Origin: a virus
IMG/VR virus record: IMGVR_UViG_3300033153_006025
Coordinates: 1-30,316 of that record
Reading direction: 5' to 3' (one strand)
Length of the DNA stretch: 30,316 bases
Positions 24,480 to 29,335 of the stretch are shown in pieces (positions within the stretch are counted from its first letter, which is position 1; every line of letters starts with the position of its first letter). The notes beneath the pieces were generated by a model. The model was not told where the DNA came from. It ran no database searches and was given only the letters and a program-made list of their open reading frames with translations. The position numbers and the translations under genes are program-made.

Positions 24480-24923
24480 TTATTCTCCTTGATCATCTAA
24501 GATCGTTGTAACGCTCACGAGACCTTTGATCTTGTGAGGTTTGTTTATTAATTTCTTATAGAACGCGTAAGGAGTTTTCCCACCGCATTCAATACCCATA
24601 ATATATTTTGCAATATCTGTACAAGTTACCCATTTTATCGGTGGGCATGTCAGTAATCTCTTCTCTGTAAACGTTCGTAGCTTCAATATCGTGGAGTCTT
24701 GTAGCAATTGCGTGCGTTCAATGATCTCTCCGATGCTCGTTTTCTGTGCAGAGTACGGTAATATCTCGATATTGAGTCTATCTTGCGCAGGATCGAACAT
24801 CATCCAGTTGTAATTATCTTTATACATAACGTAAATATGACCGAACCCATCTTTTAATAGATATCGCCACCAAGCATTACCTTCAATAAATATTACATAA
24901 AACTCTAATGATTGATCACTCAT
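24480..24923 (-). CDS. Conserved-type phage protein, possible permuted papain-like fold (147 aa)
   Basis: The order WWRYLLKDGFGHIYVMYKD, then NWMMFDPAQDRLNIEILPY and later WVTCTDIAKYIMGIECGGKT with PYAFYKKL gives a His (GHIYV) before a Cys (TCTD) at the start of a helix. That is the order found in circularly permuted NlpC/P60-like (papain-like) proteins. I have met similar phage proteins as conserved hypotheticals near portal genes. A protease or amidase activity is possible but not shown; a non-catalytic structural role is equally open. AAGGGTTTAAGC precedes the ATG, which lies 2 bp from the stop of the small gene before it. Confidence 0.65.
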   Translation of the reverse strand: MSDQSLEFYVIFIEGNAWWRYLLKDGFGHIYVMYKDNYNWMMFDPAQDRLNIEILPYSAQKTSIGEIIERTQLLQDSTILKLRTFTEKRLLTCPPIKWVTCTDIAKYIMGIECGGKTPYAFYKKLINKPHKIKGLVSVTTILDDQGE

Positions 24924-24925
24924 GC

Positions 24926-25090
24926 TTAAACCCTTATCGTTACTAAGACTGAGTTGGCGCCATCGATATTATTTGCAGAGAAATACTCATTCTCAGACGT
25001 ATAATCTTCGCTTTTCACTATTCGATAGTAATATTGCTTTTCATTTGATAACGCTTTAGCTATTCGTGCTATGTCATGTTTACTTGTCAT
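24926..25090 (-). CDS. Small hypothetical protein (54 aa)
   Basis: A frame from ATG 25090 to TAA at 24926-24928 fills the gap between two late genes almost exactly: it overlaps the upstream gene's stop region by 11 bases and ends 2 bp before the next ATG. The protein starts MTSKHDIARIAKALSNEKQY, has one Tyr-rich segment (QYYYRIVKSEDY) and ends SVLVTIRV. No family is recognised. The ribosome-binding site is weak (GAGAT), which suggests coupled translation. It is supported mainly by its neat fit. Confidence 0.6.
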   Translation of the reverse strand: MTSKHDIARIAKALSNEKQYYYRIVKSEDYTSENEYFSANNIDGANSVLVTIRV

Positions 25091-25283
25091 GTTTTTTATC
25101 TCGATGTTCTCTAAAGAAATTATCGTCTTCGTTTAAAACACCTCCGTTGTGCATATGTACGATGTTTTTCTTACGCTTAGCGATCTTCGCTGAGTTCTTT
25201 TCAAATCTTTTATTTGACATAGAATCTTCAGCTTGATAATAATCATTAAAAAAATCATCAACTGTCGTACGACTAGACGTCAA
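25080..25283 (-). CDS. Small basic hypothetical protein (67 aa, TTG start)
   Basis: Highly charged, with RFEKNSAKIAKRKKNIVHMH in the middle and FFREHRDKKHDK at the end; no family recognised. The start is a TTG at 25283 overlapping the end of the DUF5681 gene by 11 bases, with AAGGG eight bases upstream. The next in-frame ATG is at codon 22. Its basic nature suits nucleic-acid binding, but that is a guess from composition. It belongs to the late operon between the small-terminase candidate and the portal. Confidence 0.55.
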   Translation of the reverse strand: MTSSRTTVDDFFNDYYQAEDSMSNKRFEKNSAKIAKRKKNIVHMHNGGVLNEDDNFFREHRDKKHDK

Positions 25284-25704
25284 GATCGATTCCCTTATCT
25301 TTTAAGAGCTTCGTCACAATATCAGCATAGTTCCTGAGTGATTCGTTCTCTTTCTTAATCACATCTAGTTCATGCTGCTTCATGTATGACTGACGCATGG
25401 TATTCCACACTTCTAAATCGATCTCACCGTCTGCTAATGCATGATCGAGCACTTCCATCCGCTCTTCATAATTCTTATTTTTAATATTCAGACCTTTGGC
25501 ATACAATCGTTCGCGGGGTTTTGGTTGAATGACGTTAACGACTGTTGATAGCATTGATGTATCACCAGCTTTAGCCATATCAATAGCTGTCTGAAGCACA
25601 GAAGGGCCCTGCTCCTCAATCATCTCTTTTATCTGAGTTTTATAGTTCTTTATTCCGTTCGGCCTACCCTTTTCATTTCCTGATTGACCTTTTGCAAATG
25701 TCAT
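25273..25704 (-). CDS. DUF5681 protein, candidate small terminase subunit (143 aa)
   Basis: Begins with FAKGQSGNEKGRPNGIKN, the hallmark of DUF5681 (PF18932), and continues with helices ending in a coiled coil (MKQHELDVIKKENESLRN). In many phages this family lies just before terminase or portal genes and is thought to take the place of a small terminase. Here it opens the late block while the large terminase closes it 24 kb away. I chose ATG 25704 (GAGGG five bases upstream); a GTG at 25710 lies within the same signal. A role in DNA recognition for packaging is plausible but not shown. Confidence 0.75.
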   Translation of the reverse strand: MTFAKGQSGNEKGRPNGIKNYKTQIKEMIEEQGPSVLQTAIDMAKAGDTSMLSTVVNVIQPKPRERLYAKGLNIKNKNYEERMEVLDHALADGEIDLEVWNTMRQSYMKQHELDVIKKENESLRNYADIVTKLLKDKGIDLDV

Positions 25705-25732
25705 TTTCACCCTCTTGATGTTAATTGTACAA

Positions 25733-25963
25733 TTATTGTCCTATTTGTTTACAAGTAGCCGTCTTTCGACCTTGTTTTAAAGCACCTTTAAACGCAAACA
25801 CTGCGCGCTTTCTAGCCAGTTTACCCTTAGCACCGGATAGAGCAGCTTCTTTTTTAGATTTTGGAATAGGTTGACCTTCTGGTACGCCTAACTGACGATG
25901 AAGGGCACCTCTTTTGAATTTTAGGGGTCGCTTTCCCTTGGATTTGATCGTAATGATCGTCAT
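25733..25963 (-). CDS. Small basic protein, first late gene (76 aa)
   Basis: Very basic and almost free of acidic residues: KGKRPLKFKRGALHRQLGVP, then SGAKGKLARKRAVFAFKGAL. The GALHRQLG...G..IP pattern is one I recall from small hypothetical proteins of many phages; no function is established. I use ATG 25963, with AGGAG eight bases upstream; the frame is open further upstream, but that start would lie in the promoter region without a ribosome-binding site. As the first gene of the leftward late block it may bind DNA, be packaged, or act as a switch. Its codons abut a palindrome AATTGTACAATT (25723-25734). Confidence 0.7.
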   Translation of the reverse strand: MTIITIKSKGKRPLKFKRGALHRQLGVPEGQPIPKSKKEAALSGAKGKLARKRAVFAFKGALKQGRKTATCKQIGQ

Positions 25964-26030
25964 AGCAATCGCTCCTATATATATCCTATACAAGCGAGTT
26001 TACTCCATTGTTCAATATTTGTATAGATAC
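25964..26030 (-). promoter_or_regulatory. Probable late leftward promoter region
   Basis: No strong sigma70 promoter is seen for the late block. The best candidate on the minus strand is TTGAAC followed, after 17-19 bp, by TGTATA/TATAGG close to the AGGAG site of the first late gene. The poor match is compatible with a promoter that needs an activator, which late promoters often do. The GTATAGATAC inverted repeat at 26021-26030 lies just upstream. Confidence 0.3.
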
Positions 26031-26054
26031 CTCCGATAATAATAGTTATCGGAG
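26031..26054. promoter_or_regulatory. Perfect 9-bp inverted repeat (operator) between divergent units
   Basis: CTCCGATAA and TTATCGGAG are exact inverse copies separated by TAATAG, giving a 24-bp symmetric site. It lies between the early rightward promoter and the late leftward genes, an ideal location for a repressor or activator acting on both. The same left half with its following bases (CTCCGATAATA) recurs at 28279. Confidence 0.75.
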
Positions 26055-26085
26055 ATAGTAGATATAATTTATTGCAAATACTTTG

Positions 26086-26114
26086 TTGACATTACGATTG
26101 ATCGCATCTATACT
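26086..26114 (+). promoter_or_regulatory. Strong early rightward sigma70 promoter
   Basis: TTGACA (26086-26091), a 17-bp spacer, and TATACT (26109-26114): a perfect -35 box, five of six in the -10 box and ideal spacing. Transcription would start near 26121 and lead into the gene at 26146. Host RNA polymerase should read it without phage factors. Confidence 0.85.
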
Positions 26115-26145
26115 GAACTTGAGTTAACAAAAGGGAGATACACTC

Positions 26146-26361
26146 ATGAACAACGAACAAATAGAATTAATTACAGCACGCAGAATATATGCGACCTCTA
26201 CAACTGAATTATTAAAGAAGGCGGTAGAGATTGATAAGCTCGATCTTACTAACGAAGAGAAGAACTTTATGTTCCAAAGCTTTATTCGGCACTATGCAAT
26301 TTCACAAAAAGAAGGCGCTTTAATATTTTTCAGAAATCAACTAGAAGAACAAACAGTATAA
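26146..26361 (+). CDS. Small early protein (71 aa)
   Basis: First gene behind the strong rightward promoter; GGGAG lies eight bases before the ATG. All-helical, amphipathic protein (LITARRIYATSTTELLKKAV; LTNEEKNFMFQSFIRHYAIS) with no cysteines or membrane spans. No family is recognised. Immediate early promoter, small size and lack of relatives known to me fit a host-takeover, anti-defence or regulatory protein, but that is inference from position only. Confidence 0.8.
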   Translation: MNNEQIELITARRIYATSTTELLKKAVEIDKLDLTNEEKNFMFQSFIRHYAISQKEGALIFFRNQLEEQTV

Positions 26362-26406
26362 ATGACATAACAATTATAAACGTTATAAAATTTAATAAGG
26401 AATAAA

Positions 26407-26592
26407 ATGAATTACACAACAAAGTGTCCATATTGCGATAAGCCACTATCTGATGATTTCATACAAAAGCAAGGTGGTAGAATATTAGGCAGTAAAAGTA
26501 CATTAACATCTGAAGAAGCGCGCGAGTTAGCTAAAAAGAGATGGGATAAAGCTAGAGAGAAGAATAAAGATAAAGATAAAGAGTCCACTTAA
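26407..26592 (+). CDS. Small zinc-ribbon protein with basic helix (61 aa)
   Basis: The N-terminal CPYCDKPL is one half of a zinc knuckle; no second cysteine pair is present, so metal binding would need a dimer or would be lost. The second half, LTSEEARELAKKRWDKAREK, is a basic helix of the kind seen in small phage DNA-binding proteins, and the end is a K/D/E repeat encoded by AAAGAT units. AAGGAATAAA precedes the ATG. Its stop codon lies in the loop of the terminator hairpin 26582-26601. It is second in a two-gene early operon; function unknown. Confidence 0.75.
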   Translation: MNYTTKCPYCDKPLSDDFIQKQGGRILGSKSTLTSEEARELAKKRWDKAREKNKDKDKEST

Positions 26593-26601
26593 TCGTGGAC
26601 T
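26582..26601. terminator. Bidirectional terminator between convergent operons
   Basis: AGTCCAC and GTGGACT form a perfect 7-bp stem with loop TTAATC. On the plus strand TTAATTATTTAATTTT follows, on the minus strand CTTTATCTTTATCTTT, both T-rich. It separates the rightward early pair from the leftward mini-gene operon. Confidence 0.65.
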
Positions 26602-26621
26602 TAATTATTTAATTTTAAACG

Positions 26622-26754
26622 TCAACATTTCTTTACTTCTTTCAAAACATCAAGCAATAAAGATTCAAGATGAGCAATCCTGTAATTTATAGTGTCTATG
26701 AATGCTACGCCTAGTATTTTTATTTAAAAGCAATTTTAATTTAGAATTAGTCAT
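26622..26754 (-). pseudogene. Short frame, possibly frameshifted (29 aa plus second frame)
   Basis: An ATG at 26754 with GAGG nine bases upstream opens a 29-aa frame (MTNSKLKLLLNKNTRRSIHR...) that stops at 26665. A second frame, offset by +1 and open from about residue 11 of the first, continues to a stop at 26622 and encodes an amphipathic helix (DTINYRIAHLESLLLDVLKE) that looks more like real protein than the first frame's tail. It has no start codon of its own. A decayed gene or a sequencing indel explains this best; a translational frameshift is possible. Last unit of the leftward mini-gene operon. Confidence 0.3.
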
Positions 26755-26782
26755 TTATTTTTTCCTCGTTAATTAATATTTT

Positions 26783-26851
26783 TTAAAAAAACTCTGGCAT
26801 ATTTAAATATTCACTTGCTGATACCAATCCATCACAATCATCAGAGTCCAT
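26783..26851 (-). CDS. Very small acidic peptide (22 aa)
   Basis: ATG 26851 overlaps the end of the preceding gene by 11 bases, with GAGG four bases upstream. The peptide is acidic (MDSDDCDGLVSASEYLNMPE) and ends in Phe-Phe before TAA. Spacing and ribosome-binding site support translation; the short length makes this uncertain. Confidence 0.35.
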   Translation of the reverse strand: MDSDDCDGLVSASEYLNMPEFF

Positions 26852-27200
26852 CAATCCTCGTGCTTCTTCTTATTTCAATATTCAAAGTAAACTTTTCGAT
26901 GTCATTTTCTTCTACTAGACAATCGTTTTCAAGGTCAAATTCTTTTGAATTTTTATTTTCAAAAAGATTCTCATTATCATAGCCATATATAAGTAAATAT
27001 TTCGCACTATTAGCAAGTGGCGCATTGTCTACATATAAACATTTTCCAGTTGTGTGCAAAACCTTCGCGCCACTACCTCGCCACTTAACTCCTTTAGCAA
27101 ACAAGAACTCTTGTAGTTCTTTAGATTGCCTCTTGTTTTTAATCCTAAATTTAAGACTTGCTTTATCATCTATTAGTCTACTTAGTTTTTCTGAGTACAT
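26841..27200 (-). CDS. Hypothetical protein (119 aa)
   Basis: Not recognised. The first half is basic with IDDKASLKFRIKNKRQSKEL and a compact patch FLFAKGVKWRGSGAKVLHTT that resembles small nucleic-acid or ADP-ribose handling phage domains only loosely. The second half is acidic (NENLFENKNSKEFDLENDCL). I chose ATG 27200 because GAGG lies six bases upstream, overlapping the stop of the preceding membrane protein; a start at 27212 would fall within that gene without a signal. Member of the leftward mini-gene operon driven from 28201-28229. Confidence 0.7.
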   Translation of the reverse strand: MYSEKLSRLIDDKASLKFRIKNKRQSKELQEFLFAKGVKWRGSGAKVLHTTGKCLYVDNAPLANSAKYLLIYGYDNENLFENKNSKEFDLENDCLVEENDIEKFTLNIEIRRSTRIDGL

Positions 27201-27201
27201 T

Positions 27202-27339
27202 TTAATCCTCATCCACTATTTCTAATTCTGTAATTAATTCTGATTTTTCTAACTCACGTTTTGCTTTTTGAAATTGTATAATCTCATAACAGATTATTCC
27301 ACCACACGCTATCATTGCTAATCCTATTTCCAACCACAT
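27202..27339 (-). CDS. Small single-span membrane protein (45 aa)
   Basis: ATG 27339 shares one base with the stop of the preceding gene (TAATG), with GAAGGA upstream. Residues 2-22 are a clear membrane span (WLEIGLAMIACGGIICYEII), followed by a charged cytoplasmic tail (QKAKRELEKSELITELEI). Its stop lies 1 bp before the next ATG. Such small anchored peptides in early operons often alter host membrane processes or superinfection, but no family is recognised here. Confidence 0.65.
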   Translation of the reverse strand: MWLEIGLAMIACGGIICYEIIQFQKAKRELEKSELITELEIVDED

Positions 27340-27437
27340 TATTTTATTCCTTCTTTAAGCTTTTTAATAAAGCATTCAAGATCTTTAGAATTTTCTTCGT
27401 ACGTTTTTTTTAAAAAATTACGCTTTAAGTTCATCAT
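27339..27437 (-). CDS. Very small basic peptide (32 aa)
   Basis: Starts at a double ATG (27437, 27434) inside the end of the previous gene and stops exactly at the next gene's ATG (TAATG). The peptide is a charged helix (NLKRNFLKKTYEENSKDLEC, then FIKKLKEGIK). No ribosome-binding site is visible, so it would rely on coupled translation. Support comes from the exact tiling with both neighbours. Confidence 0.5.
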   Translation of the reverse strand: MMNLKRNFLKKTYEENSKDLECFIKKLKEGIK

Positions 27438-27588
27438 AATATTTAAGTTCTATTTTTTCTTTGATAATTTTTTTAAAAACCCGTTGATTAACTTCTTTAA
27501 AACACTGGCTACATCCATACCAATTTGTAGAACCCGGTGTTTTTTTTCCAAAAATAACTATTTCTTTTTTACAACAAAATGACTTCAT
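27418..27588 (-). CDS. Small cysteine-rich protein, zinc-finger-like (56 aa)
   Basis: Begins MKSFCCKKEIVIFGKKTPGS and contains WYGCSQCFKEV; the two cysteine pairs 24 residues apart make a likely zinc ribbon. The rest is a basic helix (FKKIIKEKIELKYYDEL). ATG 27588 overlaps the stop of the preceding gene (ATGA). Small zinc proteins of this kind in early phage operons often bind nucleic acid or host proteins; the family is unknown. Confidence 0.7.
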   Translation of the reverse strand: MKSFCCKKEIVIFGKKTPGSTNWYGCSQCFKEVNQRVFKKIIKEKIELKYYDELKA

Positions 27589-27911
27589 TTGCTTTCCCTA
27601 ATAACATTAAAAAGATTGTTGAGCCCACTACCAAACGGGGAATCAATTTGTACGCTATCATATATTGATAACCCCCCACCATCATTTGATTTACCGTGCT
27701 TAACTAATGTTATTGATTTACTGACAGTAATAAATGAAGTCGTAACCATTTCACGACCATTTTTTTTATAATCAAGCTTGATTGTTATTCCGTTTTCATC
27801 CTCAATTATATTTGTTATGTACGGTATATCTTCATCAGATAGAAAATCTTTTTTTAAGTCAAAGGCATGCATGTCTTCACGGCTTTGTAGTTTGTCATAA
27901 CTTTCTTTCAC
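27585..27911 (-). CDS. Hypothetical protein (108 aa, GTG start)
   Basis: Not recognised. The middle is beta-rich (TNIIEDENGITIKLDYKKNG; VTTSFITVSKSITLVKHGKS) and the end is SPFGSGLNNLFNVIRESK. No cysteines or membrane spans. The frame begins at GTG 27911, overlapping the preceding gene by 17 bases, with GGAAAAAG upstream; an in-frame ATG 14 codons later is an alternative. Second gene of the leftward mini-gene operon. Function unknown. Confidence 0.65.
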   Translation of the reverse strand: MKESYDKLQSREDMHAFDLKKDFLSDEDIPYITNIIEDENGITIKLDYKKNGREMVTTSFITVSKSITLVKHGKSNDGGGLSIYDSVQIDSPFGSGLNNLFNVIRESK

Positions 27912-28176
27912 GTTCTTTTTCCATCTCTTTTTTTAGTTTAATTAATTCACTTTTTGTTAATGGTTGCTTTTCTGCACGAATGATTAATTCATTCATTACA
28001 CCTCGCATCGTTATTAGCTGAATATCATTATTATTTTTTTCAATTTTTGTTCTCAGCAAGCGTAGTCTTTTTTCATTAAGCTTTTCTTCTCTCGTTAAAC
28101 TTTCTGCAAGTTTTTTAAGTTCTTTTTCTTCTTTTCTCAGTTCTTGCTCTTCTTTTTTTGAAATAATTGAAAACAT
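27895..28176 (-). CDS. Coiled-coil early protein (93 aa)
   Basis: Almost entirely a charged coiled coil (KKEEQELRKEEKELKKLAES; KRLRLLRTKIEKNNNDIQLI) with a short less-charged stretch (MRGVMNELIIRA) near residue 62. I chose ATG 28176 because the only good promoter for this operon puts the transcript start near 28194; the longer frame to 28248 would begin upstream of the promoter. GAGAT precedes the ATG. It is the first gene of the leftward operon. A dimeric binding or anti-host role is possible; no family is recognised. Confidence 0.7.
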   Translation of the reverse strand: MFSIISKKEEQELRKEEKELKKLAESLTREEKLNEKRLRLLRTKIEKNNNDIQLITMRGVMNELIIRAEKQPLTKSELIKLKKEMEKERERKL

Positions 28177-28200
28177 ATTTTTTATCTCGTTAAAAAAAGC

Positions 28201-28229
28201 ATTATATCCAAACAACAATACGATGTAAA
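28201..28229 (-). promoter_or_regulatory. Strong leftward sigma70 promoter for mini-gene operon
   Basis: On the minus strand TTTACA (28229-28224), 17-bp spacer, TATAAT (28206-28201): five of six in the -35 box and a perfect -10 box. Transcription should begin near 28194, 18 nt ahead of ATG 28176. Confidence 0.8.
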
Positions 28230-28242
28230 CATTTTGTTTACA
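28224..28242. promoter_or_regulatory. Operator palindrome over the -35 box
   Basis: TGTAAACATTTTGTTTACA: 7-bp arms TGTAAAC/GTTTACA around five bases. One arm contains the -35 box of the leftward promoter, so a protein bound here would block RNA polymerase. The regulator is unknown; the ribbon-helix-helix protein at 29336 is one candidate. Confidence 0.65.
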
Positions 28243-28253
28243 CTGCATTATCT

Positions 28254-28358
28254 TTACTGTTCAATTTTAATACACTTAACTCCGATAATAGCACCACCGC
28301 TTAAAGCTCCAAATCCATACCTAGAATCAACGATTTTTTAGGCAGTACCATTTATCAT
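28254..28358 (-). pseudogene. Short frame interrupted by in-frame TAA
   Basis: From ATG 28358 six codons (MINGTA) are followed by TAA and then by a continuing 27-codon frame with VDSRYGFGALSGGAIIGVKC ending at TAA 28254-28256. The second part reads like genuine protein and has no start codon. A decayed gene is the simplest view; stop-codon readthrough cannot be excluded. A competing 16-codon frame starts at ATG 28351. It lies between the zinc-ribbon gene and the leftward promoter. Confidence 0.4.
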
Positions 28359-28362
28359 GTTT

Positions 28363-28632
28363 CTAATTATCTCCTAATGTACCCACTAAATCTTTCTCCT
28401 CACGGGGTAATTTCCTCATCCCGAGAGTTTCCCTCATTAAATCCAGATGTCTCTCACCAACATCGCGTGACCCGCTGCTTTTTCCATCCGGCTCGTAAAA
28501 CTTGACCGTCGAGTGCCGCTCGTTTTTTTTAACAGCCGTCTTCTCAGGAAGTTTCCATCCGTAACCACATTCACATTTTCCTCCGCTGAGAATTTCTTCT
28601 CCGCAATCAGGACATTTCATTTTCATTTTCAT
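28363..28632 (-). CDS. Zinc-ribbon protein after replication gene (89 aa)
   Basis: Starts MKMKMKCPDCGEEILSGGKC followed by ECGYGW: a compact four-cysteine zinc ribbon (CPDC...CEC). The remainder is charged (ERHLDLMRETLGMRKLPREE). It overlaps the end of the replication gene by 26 bases in another frame, and the shared DNA is an A/T-rich ATGAAA repeat offering three in-frame ATGs; the first, with GGGG nine bases upstream, is used here. Its pairing with a replisome organiser suggests a loader or DNA-binding partner in replication initiation, by context only. Confidence 0.75.
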   Translation of the reverse strand: MKMKMKCPDCGEEILSGGKCECGYGWKLPEKTAVKKNERHSTVKFYEPDGKSSGSRDVGERHLDLMRETLGMRKLPREEKDLVGTLGDN

Positions 28633-29254
28633 TTTCGTTTTCCCCTTTTTTCAAAAACAATTCCCCGTAGTACTGTTCAAACTTCAACTTTCCAAACAGC
28701 GTTGCAGGGCGTAAGTAATTCATCATCTCAGGATCGTCCATCCACTCCCTGCATTTTTTTGCAATAATCGATTTGCAGTTTTTTACTGTCACACCGGATT
28801 TCAATCTTGTCGTAATCAAATCCAAGTTCGAATCAACCTCTCGATAATTTCGATCTGTCTTCTCGTTCAAAAATCTTAACACTTCCAATGCCTGAGTTTT
28901 TCTCTCAGCTTTTTTTCTTTTATCATTTTCTTTTTTGTTTTCATTAACATTAGCATTAGCATTAGCATTAACATTAGCATTAGGTTTGGTCTTGGTTAAG
29001 TCTAGGTTAAGTCTAGGTTCTTCTTCGGTTTTAGGGCGCCCCCCCTTTTTACCATTTTCATACCTCCTTAAGTTCGCGTCTATCTGTGGTTTCATTAGTA
29101 AAAACAAGGCCATAGATATCCCATCTAAGCATGTGGATATTGACCCATTTAATGAATATTCACACACCGCATCGTACACTTCTAAACGATCTTCTCCGGA
29201 AACATTTTGTAATGATTCGTAAAAAGATCTATAAAAAATGAAACTTTCTTTCAT
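28607..29254 (-). CDS. Replisome-organiser-type replication protein (215 aa)
   Basis: Probable phage replication initiator or helicase-loading factor. The N-terminal half, SFIFYRSFYESLQNVSGEDR with LEVYDAVCEYSLNGS and MKPQIDANLRRYENGKKGGR, has the DUF6291-type pattern. A low-complexity linker (NANVNANANANVN) follows. The C-terminal domain, FLNEKTDRNYREVDSNLDLI, then IAKKCREWMDDPEMMNYLRP and ATLFGKLKFEQYY, matches the conserved phage C-terminal domain Phg_2220_C (PF09524). The end NENENENEMS is again repetitive. AAGGAC lies nine bases before the ATG. It is transcribed leftward, divergently from the repressor-like gene. Confidence 0.9.
   Translation of the reverse strand: MKESFIFYRSFYESLQNVSGEDRLEVYDAVCEYSLNGSISTCLDGISMALFLLMKPQIDANLRRYENGKKGGRPKTEEEPRLNLDLTKTKPNANVNANANANVNENKKENDKRKKAERKTQALEVLRFLNEKTDRNYREVDSNLDLITTRLKSGVTVKNCKSIIAKKCREWMDDPEMMNYLRPATLFGKLKFEQYYGELFLKKGENENENENEMS
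28942..28983. repeat. Hexanucleotide tandem repeat in replication gene
   Basis: Seven consecutive six-base units of CATTAG or CATTAA encode the Asn-Ala/Asn-Val linker of the replication protein. As each unit is two codons, copy-number changes keep the frame and only change linker length. Confidence 0.9.
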
Positions 29255-29281
29255 ACAAACTTTGTCCTTTTATCATCCGTG

Positions 29282-29309
29282 TTGACATCTACTTCCGATA
29301 GTATATAAT
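29282..29309 (+). promoter_or_regulatory. Rightward sigma70 promoter for repressor-like gene
   Basis: TTGACA (29282-29287), 16-bp spacer, TATAAT (29304-29309): both boxes perfect. Transcription should start near 29316, about 20 nt before ATG 29336. The spacer contains TACTTCCGATAGTA (29290-29303), with TACT/AGTA symmetry, a likely operator. Confidence 0.85.
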
Positions 29310-29328
29310 CATCTTTTACACTAATCAA
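29300..29328 (-). promoter_or_regulatory. Divergent leftward promoter for replication gene
   Basis: On the minus strand TTGATT (29328-29323), 17-bp spacer, TATACT (29305-29300). It overlaps the rightward promoter, so the two cannot easily be used at the same time, a usual arrangement for a genetic switch. Confidence 0.65.
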
Positions 29329-29335
29329 TAGTAAG

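Noticed and set aside
25723-25734. AATTGTACAATT palindrome near the first late genes
   Set aside because: Perfect but short and AT-rich; it overlaps a stop codon and has only a loose partial copy near 1652, so no regulatory role is claimed.
28177-28248. Longer N terminus for the coiled-coil early protein
   Set aside because: This part contains the operator and promoter, upstream of the predicted transcript start at about 28194.
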